This document shows positions 44,776-57,520 of a DNA stretch of 64,000 bases, piece after piece. Position numbers and translations under genes: made by a program. Position 1 is the stretch's first letter, and every line of letters begins with the position of its first letter. The DNA comes from Lithobates sylvaticus (Eukaryota; Chordata; Amphibia; Anura; Ranidae). The notes under the pieces are model-generated. The model had not been told where the DNA came from. It searched no databases and saw only the letters and a program-made list of their open reading frames with translations. Where the stretch lies: positions 366,587,012-366,651,011 of the forward strand of contig CM053028.1 of NCBI GenBank assembly GCA_028564925.1, in the 5' to 3' direction.

Positions 44776-47700
44776 CCAGGAAGAGTAGTAGGAGTGGAGG
44801 GAAGGGGAGGAGATCGTTTTCAAACACAGGCTTCGGAACTCTCACACACAGGCTTCGGGAACTGACAGGCAGAGAGGGAGAGGGAGAGACTCAGAGCAGA
44901 GAGCAGACAACTAGATGACGGAGACACGTAAACTGACCATGGTATCAAGGATCGGCAGCCATGATTACTGTGGTCAGCACACACAGCGGGACACAGGAAC
45001 AGGCACAATCAACCAGTTATTTTACATCATACAATAGGACAAATTACACAGCACAAGCACTGTGCTGTTTAACATGCTTTAAAGGAACAAGATCTTTCTT
45101 TCCTTTTAGGGTTACAAACAGTTTAAAATGTAAAGAATAAAGGGCTAGGTTAGGTATTAGGATAGGGGTTAGGTGTTTAGGACCCATTATAGGGCATAGA
45201 TAAAGGTTCAGGTAGAGAAACTGCAGTCAAAATAAAATTGTGTTTTATAGACATGCAAACAGTACATACTTCTGTCAAGTTTTTATTGCTGTCCATGAAC
45301 ACGTATCATCTTACTTCTTGGGGGGAAAAAAAGTTGACTCATTGTCACCAGGGTAGCAGGACACATAAAGTAATAATAACCTAACATAGGTTCTAACTCT
45401 TCCCTAGGTGTTTAGTTGTAGTCTTCATCTCCAAGAGATTTCCCATTACAAGCAGTCCTGATAGGAAGTGAAGGGAAAATCTCCCCAGTGGGAACACAAC
45501 ACTATAAACGGTTTTGGCTGGAGTTGGGCTTTAATAAGTGGTGCTTTATGATAGTGGATAGTTTTGACCTTGATATTTTAGGGAATGTAGCAACTTTTTA
45601 GTTTTTCTTGGAGCCAAAACTCCACAATGAAAATGACAGCACTAGAGTCTAAAATGTTGTGTATTGGTCACTGAACATTTTCAAATGTCTGTCCTACAGA
45701 GAATCAGACCTGTTTGTAAGGTGTGGGAGATCTGTAAATTTGGTGGATAACCCATTTTTTAAAGTGATACCAATTTTACTTTTGTGCTCACTGCTTTCTC
45801 CAAGCTCCCCCGACTCCTCATTTTATAAAAACTACTTTATACATACCTTAAATCTGGCAGTCTTCAAACCAGTAATGGCATCATGGGTCCTTCCTTTTCT
45901 CCTCTGGTGGTAGCACGGTGGGTGGGCCTTAGTCACGTATTGCTCACATTATGAGGTGTGAGTCCCTCTCTCTCCAAAAGTACAATAAGCCTGGTCCGCC
46001 TTGATGACATACCCCCAGGACTCTCAGGGATGAACAGGATGACTACGGGCAACATTTATACCAGAAAAGGATCAGTGCTGAATTGCAGAGCAGTGAGTCT
46101 GTGAGGAACAGCACCCGAGAGGATGTGGGTATTGGCAGCAAAAGCTGCTTTTTATTTTTACAACTGATCAGCAAGATATCTTTATTTATAGCAAAAAGGC
46201 AGAACTGTGTTTAATGCAATATCACAACATGTTGCAATATTATACAGTATACTTTGTCTACTTTAATTATGTACTCAAGGTTTATGTGGCAACCCATCAC
46301 AGAGGAGACAATCTTCCATTTACAACATTCTAAAATACTTATGGCAGTAAATGGGTTAATACAGTTTGTGCCGCTCACGATCTGAAGAATTGCCATTTTG
46401 TCCAATATTTATATGTGCAGAAAAAGCAGCATTTTAATGATTTTCCGTTTCAATAAAAATACAGACTGATGGCTGCAAGAGAATGACATGTAATAATAAG
46501 GGATTACTTAATGGGTTCCTTCACTGTTCAAGAGCAGTAAAAAAATACACACTTTCACCCCTCAGTGGTTCCCTGCTTTCAGTAATAGGCCAAGTATTAC
46601 ATTACAACATTACATGATGGGATAAACAATTGATGGGCAGTTCAAGTACCAATATAATATTTTTTCTTTGCTGCAGGCAGTTTAAAATGTTATAGATTTG
46701 TTGTTAAAATTTTCATTCTTTCGGTCTCTTATAATAAATATTAAAAAATATAAATAATGACTTTAGAAGCAAATGTATTCAAAATCATGCAAAATAATGA
46801 GCTACTTTCTGAACCAGTTTGGCACAAATTAGGCCCACAAGTGGTTCAGGAGCTGTTCGTCCATGGCATGTTTTCAATGCAGCTACTGTCCTACTGAGGA
46901 AGTGCCGCGTCACAACTATGATCTCTGTAACAAATGCTGCAGTAACTCTAAACTAACCAAAGGATATCTGTTGTTTAAATCATTCACAAGACTCATTTGT
47001 GTCAATATTTCCCAGGATCTTTGCATTGGAATTACAATTTGCCAAACTGTCCCTTCCATCATGGAAGGAGGAAAAAGAGATCAAATATCCAGTGGAAAAC
47101 TGTCCACGAGCAATAGGAAGCCATAGGTTTAGTCCAGCAGCACCCACCCAAAACTGAAATATTATTTTTGAACTGATTAACCCTGAAAAAAAAAAAGTTG
47201 AACATTTAGTAAATATAAAGTAAGCCACATATGCTATGATAGAGGCACATGTTCAGCAGCAACGTGACAGCATATGTCAACAGCTATGTGACAACTAATT
47301 TTATAAACAACTATTCGAGTGTTCAATGCATTTACAGTGTATTCTCTGACAATTATCTTCCTAGCAGGTGACTAATAAGCAATCCATTTAATTAAATCAT
47401 CTTGTGATTAATTAAATCATTTGTAATTGAATAGAATGCCAAGCAAGGCATTCACTTTCTCTCATAAGTCAGGATATATGACAGCACTGTTACTCAAAAG
47501 GCACATTGCCCATTTCTGCTTCACATATTAGAACAAAGAATTACAGGTCTATTTAATAAAACAGTCCCAGAAGTGAAGTGCAAAGTGCTAAGTGCAAAGA
47601 GTACTGCAGCATAGCATACCAGCCCATCAGAGTCAGTGTGGCATCAATAAAATTAATTTAGATTGGTTGCTATAATTTGCGGCATTTTTTCTTCAGCATT

Positions 47701-50700
47701 TTGCACCTTTCACTGTTTATTTATCAAGCCTATAAGCCCCATATAAGAATACAAAACTTTATAAACGCATGAAGTATCAAACAAAAAATCTTCTGATTTT
47801 AAGCTGATATAATTGTAAAAGCTTTTCAATGTACATTGATAATTTTTTTATGTTTTGCTATATTTATTTTAGCAAAATCTATAACAATTATAATTAGTTA
47901 TAGCAGCTACCTGGTAAAGTCCCAAAATCCAGAAGGCCATATTCTAGAAAACCATATGCAATGAACCAATAGGTTTTAGTATATGGAAATTCAATATAAC
48001 AATATAACAATATAATTATACTGCTACTGCTGTTTTTTTTTTTTATTCTTAGTTTTTTTTTTCTTTCTTTTTTTTCTTTTTACCATAGGGTTCAATAATT
48101 TGACTAATTTATGATTCTGCTAAAATAAAAAAGGTGTTACCAGTCATCAGTCAGATTATTTTATTTTAACAGTTGAGATCTGCAAACGCTAATGATTGGT
48201 GATTCTTGCCAAAGCAGATAGTTCTTACGTGAAAATCACCTGTAAAAATGGTACGAGACATATTCGGGGAATTGAATAAAGCAGTAAGGTCTCTTTTCAG
48301 GTGGTATGGCCCCTTTAATAAGGTCTGCAGCCTAATTCATGCAAGCATTGCATCGTTTTAAGTACAAGTCCCCACATATGCGCCATATTCAGATCAGTTT
48401 TTACCACCACCCCTTTTGGAACCTGTCACTTTGGCTGCACAAATTCCAAAAGAATTTCACTTTGGCTGCACAAATTCACTGCCATTTCACAAATAACCAA
48501 AACTGGCAGTAATTGTGTCCAACTTGGATTTAGGGTGCAGGGAGAGAGAGGTGTTGTGTGTTGATTAATTTAACAATATCTGCAAAAACAAACACGGGAG
48601 GGTTTCCAGGGGACACAAGGTGGTTAAGTAAGCCAGGATATGCACGTACACACACCTTTTTATACACATATATATGCATGAGGAATGGCATTGGTCAGTG
48701 CAGTGTTGTGTCAACATGGAGGGGGTATGCACATTGTCTTTAGGAGCCTATGCCCCACCTATGTGCTCATTGAGGAGGAGGGCTGCTTTTGATGTGAGAC
48801 CATTTAAGCTGTGGCTATGCATGTGGTTGGTTTAGCTTTGAGAAAGGAGGCATGTCCCCCAAAACACGTCAGCCTTCCAATCATGTGGTATATGGCCAGA
48901 TGAGGATCGCCTACCATTAAAGATGTTATGTGACACACCTATTATTTATCTTGTTTGTGAGTATGCAATCATTTTTTGGGATTTTATCATTTCCTAATCT
49001 GAGGAGGATATTAGAAGAAGCATTACGTTCCAATATCCAAATTTATGCACCTACTCTCAAAGCTGTAGTAAATTGTTATTTTTACCTACAGGCTGCATAC
49101 CTTTATTGAGACCTTGTTCCCACCCCAGGTCTATCAGCAAGTCCCCCAAGTGGTGAGTGTTGGTTAATACCAACACACGCGGAAAGGTATCTCATCTGGG
49201 CTGAGATTCGAGGAATGCCCCATATACAAGCCCAAAACAACAGCGGGAGATCTGAATACCCAGGTTGGGTGACAAGCTAACCTAGCTTGTATAGCTGGTA
49301 AGCATTTACTCTGTGTGGTGGTGGATTCACAGTCTGTGTCCCCTGGAGTCTCGTCACTGGGTGTTGCCATGGTCCATCGTTTTTCAAGATTCATGATATA
49401 GACTGCTTCCATATTCATCCGTCCTATTTTATATATAGACTGTATTCATTTGTCCAATTTTTGTTTCAATCACAATCACTTATTATATGGTTAATTTTCA
49501 TAACTTATACATATTTTGGTATCACCTTTTCTAACGTCTGATCATCTGATAAAAAATGTATTTAAATTTTTTTTTGCACTTGCCACTGTGTTTTTTATAC
49601 ATGCATATAATGTGTTTTTTCACAGGTTATTTTTATTAATTCAATATTCAGCGCAGCTTCTTCTCTTTATGTATTACGTGTTAGAACACCACTAGCATTA
49701 CCTTGTCTGAGCACTAGAGTGTTTATGAGATTTCAGTGTAATTTAATGTGTTTTATATTTACTATATTGGTTACTAGGACAAAGGCAACCCATATCATAA
49801 CAAGTCACACTGAACTGACAGTGAGTGGAACCTGATGGGGAACTTTGAGACTAGTTTGAGACTAGTTCCCTATTAGGTTCACCTTGCCTATAATTGACAA
49901 TGGATGGCAATGGGTGGGTCCATAGCTGCTCTCCAGCTTACTGCCATCCACTGTCAATCAAAGCCCAGACACACCTGATGGGGAACTAGTCTCAGAGTTC
50001 CCCATCAGGCTCTGCTTACCCATTTACTTAAAGGAGTTGTAAATCCTTGTTTAAAAAAAAAAAAAAGAAAAAAATACAAACATGTCATACTTACCTCCAC
50101 TGTGCAGTTTGTTTTGCACAGAGTGGCCCCAGTAGTCCTCCTTTTCTGGGGTCCCTCAGCAGCGCTTGTGGCTCCCCCCCCCACATCGAGTGTCCACGTT
50201 GGAGAAGCGCTCACCTTGGTGGACACCCGTGCGAGTGCGCTGCCGAGTCCCGCATCTGTGTCCATTCACACAGAATGCAGGACTCGACACCCCCCCCCCC
50301 CCCCCCGGCGCTGCGTCATTGGATTTGATTGACAGCAGCGGGAGCCAATGGCTGCACTGTTTTCAGCTAGAGCTGGTGTGCTCATTCCCGGCCGTAGAAA
50401 GATTGGGGTCAGAAAAGTAAAACGGGGGGTTGGGGGGGCTGCAGCACCACAGAAGGTTTTTCACCTTAATGCATAGAATGCATTAAGGTAAAAAACCATG
50501 AGGGTTTATAACCCTTTTAAATTCACAGCCACTGTGCCTGCTGAGTGGGTGGAGCCTGATGGGGAACTCTGAGACTAGCTCTTGAAGCGGTATTCCACCC
50601 TAAAGTGGAACTTCCGCTCATCGGAACCCTCCCCCCTCTGGTGTCACATTGGGCACAGCAGCAGACAGTGCAGACGATTCTTATTGCGCTGCACGACTCG

Positions 50701-52329
50701 CGCATGCGCAGTAGGGAACTGGGAAGTGAAGTCGCAACGCTTCACTTCCTGGTTCCCTCACCAAGAATGGCGCCAGCAGCTGCAGAGAGCCGAGCGATTG
50801 ATCGGCCTCTGCTGCCGACATTGCTGGAACCTGTGACAGCTAAGTGTCCATTTATTAAAAGTCAGCAGCTGCAGTATTTGTAGCTGCTGGCTTTTAAAAA
50901 AAAGAAATTTCAAGTACAGTCCCTCTTTTATCAGGTTCATCTTGCTTGTGATAGTGCATGGAAGTGGCCAGATTTAAAGCAGCTATTGCACAGAATAACG
51001 GCTATGGATCTGCCCACTACCTTGCGCTGACAATGATAAGTAAAGAAGACCTAATGGGGAACCAGGGTTAACAAATTTCAGTAAATTTATGAACAGTTTG
51101 TAAAATCTGTCATTTTTTATCTGTCCATGAATGTTCAGATTTTACAAACTGTTCATAAATTTACTGAAAGTTGGCAACCCTGTGGGGAACACTAGTCGTT
51201 CAGTTCCCCATCGGGCTCTGCCCACCTTTAGTTCAAAACTCCTTGGCCATGCACCTGTCAGTGTGACAGTACAGAGGCCAGGGAGGGAAGGCAGAAATCA
51301 GGGGCACTTTCACACTGAGGCGCTGGGGCATTACTGTTGGTTTAGTGGCGCTTTTCGGCTGCTTTTAACCCCCCGTTAGCGGCTGAATAATAAAATAAAG
51401 AATAAAAGCGACCACAAAGTGTTTTTGATGCATTCCATTCCCCCCTCTTATTTCTTCACCTTAAATAAGGACATATGTGTTCTAGTGTGTTTTTGGTGCG
51501 TTTAGGTGCCTTCCGATGCAGTTCAGTGTAGAAAAAATGCAACATGTTCTACTTTTTTCAGGAACGCACTGGAACTGACTGCACTTGAATTATGCTATTA
51601 AAAATCATATAACCTACTATCCATGCATTTTTGATGCAGAAAAAAAAACGCACTGGACTGCATGTGTTGTGAACTGGACCTCAATGTACGCCGATCACGT
51701 GTTTTTGTTGAAGCAAAGCTTATGATAATATAGAATAATAAGGGTTGGCAGCTATCAGTTAAGTCCCATAATGCAGAAGGGCCATATTCTAGACAATCTT
51801 ATATTAAATTGACCAATTGGTTTTAGTATAGGAAAGGTCCATATAAAGACACAATTCTACCATTACTGCTTACTTGGGGGTTCTGCAGACGATTGCTGTG
51901 TGCCTGGCTGCCTCTACACTAATCGGGAAAAGAAACTGCGGCAATCAGCAGGCCATTTCAGAGTAAGCACTACAAGTAAATATTACAATATAGGATACTC
52001 CTGTATTTTTTAAAAATGTAGAGTTGGGGACCTGATATCCTCTGGTCTTCAGGATAGTATAATTTTAGGCTCAGAAACAGGGATCTTGAAGACACTGGGT
52101 TACACCCAAGAATATGGGATTGATTTACTAAAGAAGCAGCGCTTGTGCAAATAAAGGGTTAATAAAGTGAAGATGTTTTTACTTTAATTATACACAAGCA
52201 ACAGCCCTTTATTTAATTCCCCAAAAAATATTTGGGTATTTAAAATGAGAAAAATGATCACTAGCTAAGTGAACATTGTTTAATTATTTAATAAATAAAC
52301 CTTCATGTCTTTTAAAAGGATAATTTTTA

Positions 52330-52644
52330 GGCTGCATTTACACCTGAGCATTTTCAGCTCGTAAAATGCCAGAAAAAAACGTCAGAAAAAGGCCCAACAA
52401 GCAAAATCCAATTCATTTCAATGGCACCTGTTCATATCTGAGCGTTTTATCACCTGAAGCAAAACGCCTAAAGCTCAAAACAGTACATGAGCTTCTTTTT
52501 AGGCAGATTACAGGTGTTTTTTCTGCTTTTTACATTGGTGACCTTTTGACCTGTACAAAAACGCTGCAAAATTGCGGCAAAAACACTGTAAAAATTGCGG
52601 CAAAATTGCGGTAGAAAACAAAATGCTCAGGTGTGAATGCAGCC
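52330..52644. mobile_element. Harbinger-like MITE, right arm copy
   Basis: Partner of 28853-29187: GGCTGCATTTACACCTGAGC at one end, CAGGTGTGAATGCAGCC at the other. Confidence 0.8.
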
Positions 52645-52705
52645 AACTTGTATCTTTAAAAAAATTTATAAAAAGGTAACAATCATAGATCATGTGAGAC
52701 TTTAA

Positions 52706-52963
52706 CCACATGCCGACCGGGCCATAGCCGAAAGATGGCTACAGCGCGGTCGGCTTATTCTGGGTAAACGTCCTACTTCTTTAAACTGAACAAACTAAAT
52801 GTACAATACAATTATTTACCAATACAAAATGTAACATTTTATGTTCATCAGCACTGATTAGCTAAAATGTTGATCAAGTTATTTTAAAAATTTGTTTAAA
52901 AAAAGCACAGATGGTTTTTAAAGTAATTTACACTGTACAAAGTACAACATGGCAGTTAGGTGG
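52706..52963. mobile_element. piggyBac-like MITE, right arm, whole
   Basis: 258 bp flanked by TTAA at 52702-52705 and 52964-52967, starting CCACATGCCGACCGGGCC and ending GTTAGGTGG. TTAA duplication is specific to piggyBac-type transposition. Its left-arm partner is cut by the LINE. Confidence 0.75.
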
Positions 52964-52967
52964 TTAA

Positions 52968-53539
52968 TTGTTTCATTTTTCTCTCCAGCATATGAACATT
53001 CAAATCTACTGTAGGTTTATTTTTCATTAAGAGATGTATTCCTCAATTTAGGGATAGCAGGCTAATCATTCTTGTGCCTCCCAGGCCAACTGTGTATCCA
53101 TAACTTCTGGTTTACAATACAGACACAGCCTAGTATTATAGTTATTTATGTCACACTGCATAAAGCTGTTGCAGGTGTTTTAGCCATCATCAGTGCAGTG
53201 TATAAAAAACATGGCTTCTATGGAGTAAGAATGGTGTACAATAAGGCAAGAGTACCTTCAAGAGATTTCTTGCTGGGTTACATAAAGAATAATAAATTAG
53301 CCAAAATACTTACATTTCCTGGAGAAAATATGCTCCAGGCTTCCTCCAGTGTTGATCACTTGACCAACTGCTTTAACCTTTGGTCACAATATACTTGCTC
53401 AATCAAGAGGAACAACCAATCTGTACTCTGATGCTACCTGTTTTTTTAGAGATCACATAAATACCTAAGCTCAGCCAGGAAAAAAAAAATCTGAAGGAAA
53501 AATAAATATTATATAGGGGGGTAGGGGAAAAGGGGGGGG
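52968..53539. other. No gene supported
   Basis: Sequence between the right arm and the second inverted repeat. A 119-codon open frame at 53072-53431 has no motif I recognise and no support beyond being open. A G-rich run lies near 53515-53545. Confidence 0.4.
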
Positions 53540-54445
53540 GGGTGGAGGTGGAGAATTATGATACAGAAAAAGCTGCGCAAACCAGCCAAACTAAAGTGAA
53601 TAAGCATCTAAACAGAAAACAGAATTGTAGTACGTATCATAGACTACAAAACATATAGAATTATAAAAATTACACATATGCAATAATAATAAATACATGT
53701 GAGTATACATGAATCGACACCCAGTGAAACACAAATTAATATGTGAAATAAAAATTATAAATTATGTGTAATAGAAATTAGTGAGTCCATGTATGGACCA
53801 ATCAGGCCCCAAAAACAAAAACAAAAAACCAACAGAACAGAAGCGTTGCCCCTATGGTGAACGGGGAATTGGTTCTGGTATTTGCATGAACAAACCAAAA
53901 ACCAAAACCCAACAGCATAAGAAACCAAGGGGTTCAAAAGAGTTCCAATGTTCGTGCTCTCATGTGGGGTTCCTGGTATCCACTTCCTATACCACGTATT
54001 TGAAGATATGTGCAACACCACCACCAATAGTGAATAAGATGGCCGCTTACCGCAGATCAATGACCCACCATCACAGAGGGTCAAACAGGCATGGGGTTAA
54101 GGTTTGGACTATAAGCCTCCACAAAGATGATGTTATCCAGTTCCCAGGCGAATATATTGGCAAAAACAAGACTTGGTACAGCATCAATTCTCTCTCAAAC
54201 GATCACCAAACAATGCCCAACATAGAAGAAGAAAGAATGCTCCAGATAGCGCATTATCTCTGAGTAATATTTATTAAAAACGTGTAAACACTTACATAGG
54301 GTTAAAAGTTGATCAGCTCAGTAGAAAAAGTGCAAACAGTCCAATGCACCGGCCGGATACAAGGATAACTGTTACTGATGTGGGCACTTCATTGAAATTG
54401 AAAACGAGGTGTATAACAGAGTGCCGCTCGCCCTCTGTATAACAG
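53540..54445 (+). repeat. Left arm of a second inverted repeat (foldback)
   Basis: About 0.9 kb whose reverse complement matches about 57521-58400, for example the shared 125-codon frame at 53887-54263 (+) and 58069-57692 (-). It starts near GTGGAGAATTATGATAC and ends CTCTGTATAACAG. No function is recognised. Confidence 0.9.
54282..54445 (+). repeat. 164-bp direct repeat, left of the third copy
   Basis: GTGTAAACACTTACATAGGG to CTCTGTATAACAG; nearly identical to 57357-57520. Confidence 0.92.
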
Positions 54446-57356
54446 AATTCCCCATCAGGCTCTGCTTACCCATTTACTTAAAGGGGTTGTAAATCCTTGT
54501 TAAAAAAAAAAAAGAAAAAAATACAAACATGTCATACTTACCTCCACTGTGCAGTTTACACCCACTTCCAGGCATAAACTCCCACGGGAGTCTATGCCAC
54601 TTCCTGTCCCGGCACGCTGTCTGCTGGGAAACACACGGGTCCCAGCAGACAGCGCAGACGATTCTTATTGCGCTGCGCGACTCGCGCATGCGCAGTAGGG
54701 AACCGGGAAGTGAAGCCGCAACGCTTCACTTCCTGGTTCCCTCACCAAGAATGGAGCCGGCAGCAGCAGAGAGCCGAGCGATTGATCGGCCTCTGCTGCC
54801 GACATCGCTGGAACCTGTGACAGGTAAGTGTCCATGAATGTCCGGATTTTACAAATGTTCATAAATTTACTGAAAGTTGGCAACCCTGTGGGGAACACTA
54901 GTCGTTCAGTTCCCCATCAGGCTCTGCCCACCTTTAGTTCAAAACTCCTTGGCCATGCACCTGTCAGTGTGACAGTACAGAGGCCAGGGAGGAAAGGCAG
55001 AAATCAAGGGCACTTTCACACTGAGGCACTGGGGCATCGGTGGTAAAGCGCCGCTATTTTTAGCAGGGCTTTACTGTTGGTTTAGTGGCGCTTTTCGGCT
55101 GCTTTTGGCGGCTGAATAAGCGGCTGAATAATGGTTAAAAGCGACCGCAAAGTGTTTTTGATGCATTCCATTCCCCCCTCTTATTTCTTCACCTTAAATA
55201 AGGACATATGTATTGTAGTGTGTTTTTGGTGCGTTTAGGTGCCTTCCGATGCAGTTGAGTGTAGAAAAAATGCAGCATGTTCTACTTTTTTCTGGAACTG
55301 GAACGCACTGGAACTGACCGCACTGAATTATGCTATTAAAAATCATATAAACTACTATGCATGCATTTTTGATGCAGAAAAAAACGCACTGGACTGCATG
55401 TGTTGTGAACTGGACCTCAATGTACGCCGATCACGTGTTTTTGTTGAAGCAAAGCTTATAATAATATAGAATAATAAGGGTTGGCAGCTATCAGTTAAGT
55501 CCCATAATGCAGAAGGGCCATATTCTAGACAATCTTATATTAAATTGACCAATTGGTTTTAGTATAGGAAAGGTCCATATAAAGACACAATTCTACCATT
55601 ACTGCTTACTTGGGGGTTCTGCAGACGATTGCTGTGTGCCTGGCTGCCTCTACACTAATCGGGAAAAGAAACTGCGGCAATCAGCAGGCCATTTCAGAGT
55701 AAGCACTACAAGTAAATATTACAATATAGGATACTCCTGTATTTTTTAAATATGTAGAGTTGGGGACCTGATATCCTCTGGTCTTCAAGATAGTATAATT
55801 TTAGGCTCAGAAACAGGGATCTTGAAGACACTGGGTTACACCCAAGACTATGGGATTAATTTACTAAAGAAGCAGAGCTTGTGCAAATAAAGGGTTAATA
55901 AAGTGAAGATGTTTTTACTTTAATTATACACAAGCAACAGCCCTTTATTTAATTCCCCAAAAAATATTTGGGTATTTAAAATGAGAAAAATGATCACTAG
56001 CTAAGTGAACATTGTTTAATTATTTAATAAATAAACCTTCATGTCTTTTAACCACTTCAGCCCCGGACCAATTGGCAGCCAAAGGACCAGGCCCCTTTTT
56101 GCGATTCGGCACTGCGTCGCTTTAACTGACAATTGCGCGGTCGTGCGACGTGGCTCCCAAACAATTGGCGTCCTTTTTTTCCCACAAATAGAGCTTTCTT
56201 TTGGTGGTATTTGATCGCCCCTGCGGTTTTTATTTTTTGCGCTATAAACAAAAATAGAGCGACAATTTTGAAAAAAATGCAATATTTTTTACTTTTTGCT
56301 ATAATAAATATCCCCCAAAAATATATAAAAAAAACATTTTTTTTCCTCAGTTTAGGCCGATACGTATTCTTCTACATATTTTTGGTAAAAAAAATCGCAA
56401 TTAGCGATTATTGATTAGTTTGCGCAAAAGTTATAGCGTTTACAAAATAGGGGATAGTTTTATAGCATTTTTATTAATATTTTTTTTTTTTATTAGTAAT
56501 GGCGGCGATCAGCGATTTTTATTGTGACTGCGACATTATGGCGGACACATCGGACATTTTTGACACATTTTTGGGACATTTGTCATTTATACAGAAATCA
56601 ATGCTATTTAAATAGCACTGATTCCTATGTAAATGACAGTTGTAGTGAAGGGGTTAACCACTAGGGGGCAGGGAGGAGTCAGTGTGACGTGTTGTGTTTT
56701 TTTTACAGTAGGGGGGCGTGGCTGTACGTCTGACGTCATTGTTCGGCGTTCCCGATGACAGGGAACCGCCGATCACTGACAGTCAGTGTAGGAAGCGCGG
56801 GGAGAGGTTTGTTTACATAGACCTCTCCCCGTTCTTCAGCTCCGTAACCCGATCGCGGGATACCAGCGGCGATCGGGTCCGCTGGTCCCGCGGCCGTGGT
56901 CACGGAGCTCCCGACCGGGACGCGAGCGCGCCGCTGGTGGCGCGCGCGCGCCCCCCGGGCAGGCAAATTAAAGGGGACGTACCCGTACGTGCTTTTGCCT
57001 GCCCGTGCCATTCTGTAGACGTATATCTACATGAGGCGGTCGGGAAGCGGTTAAAAGGATAATTTTTAGGCTGCATTTACACCTGAGCATTTTCAGCTCG
57101 TAAAATGCCAGAAAAAATGCCAGAAAAAGGCCCAACAAGCAAAATCCAATTCATTTCAGTGGCACCTGTTCACATCTGAGCGTTTTGTCACCTGAAGCAA
57201 AACGCCTAAAGCTCAAAAACGTCCATGAGCTTCCTTTTGGGCAGATTACAAGTGTTTTTCTGCTTTTTACATTGGTGGCCTTTTGACCTGTACAAAAACG
57301 CTGCAAAATTGCAGCAAAAACACTGTAAAAACACTGTAAAAACACTGTAAAAAAAT
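54446..57356. repeat. Third copy of the outer palindrome-arm sequence
   Basis: Collinear with about 49990-52590 of the right arm, in the same orientation. It begins ATTCCCCATCAGGCTCTGC and ends inside the GGCTGCATT MITE. It lacks some of the 50.1-50.6 kb material and carries a piggyBac-like MITE not present in the other copies. It sits between two 164-bp direct repeats. Confidence 0.92.
56052..57050. mobile_element. piggyBac-like MITE, 999 bp, in the third copy
   Basis: Flanked by TTAA at 56048-56051 and 57051-57054, starting CCACTTCAGCCCCGGACC and ending CGGTCGGGAAGCGG. The pre-insertion site CTTTTAAAAGGATA is intact in the right arm near 52310-52322 and, inverted, in the left arm near 29196-29208. 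No transposase is encoded. The right half is CpG-dense, with GCGCGCGCGC near 56940. Confidence 0.88.
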
Positions 57357-57520
57357 GTGTAAACACTTACATAGGGTAAAAAGTTGATCAGCTCAGTAGA
57401 AAAAGTGCAAACAGTCCAATGCACCGGCCGGATACAAGGATAACTGTTACTGATGTGGGCACTTCATTGAAATTGAAAACGAGGTGTATAACAGAGTGCC
57501 GCTCGCCCTCTGTATAACAG
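57357..57520 (+). repeat. 164-bp direct repeat, right of the third copy
   Basis: Nearly identical to 54282-54445. It is followed at once by the inverted arm, giving a strong hairpin with stem ACAGAGTGCCGCTCG at 57491-57505 and its complement at 57525-57539. Confidence 0.92.

Larger units (their letters stand above)
42320..52956 (-). repeat. Right arm of the large palindrome
   Basis: Inverted copy of 28549-39014. The inner edge is CTTTTCAGAGGG at 42320-42331. The outer edge of detectable match is ACAACATGGC near 52945-52954, inside a piggyBac-like MITE that is whole here. It carries a Harbinger-like MITE (44150-44506) absent from the left arm and lacks the left-arm SINE. Confidence 0.95.

Noticed and set aside
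53072-53431. 119-codon open frame in unique-looking sequence
   Set aside because: No family resemblance, no splice or promoter support, and composition like the flanking AT-rich DNA.
56718-57062. 114-codon frame in CpG-dense sequence
   Set aside because: It lies wholly in the right half of a piggyBac-like MITE and reads through its end. Related MITEs do not keep it.
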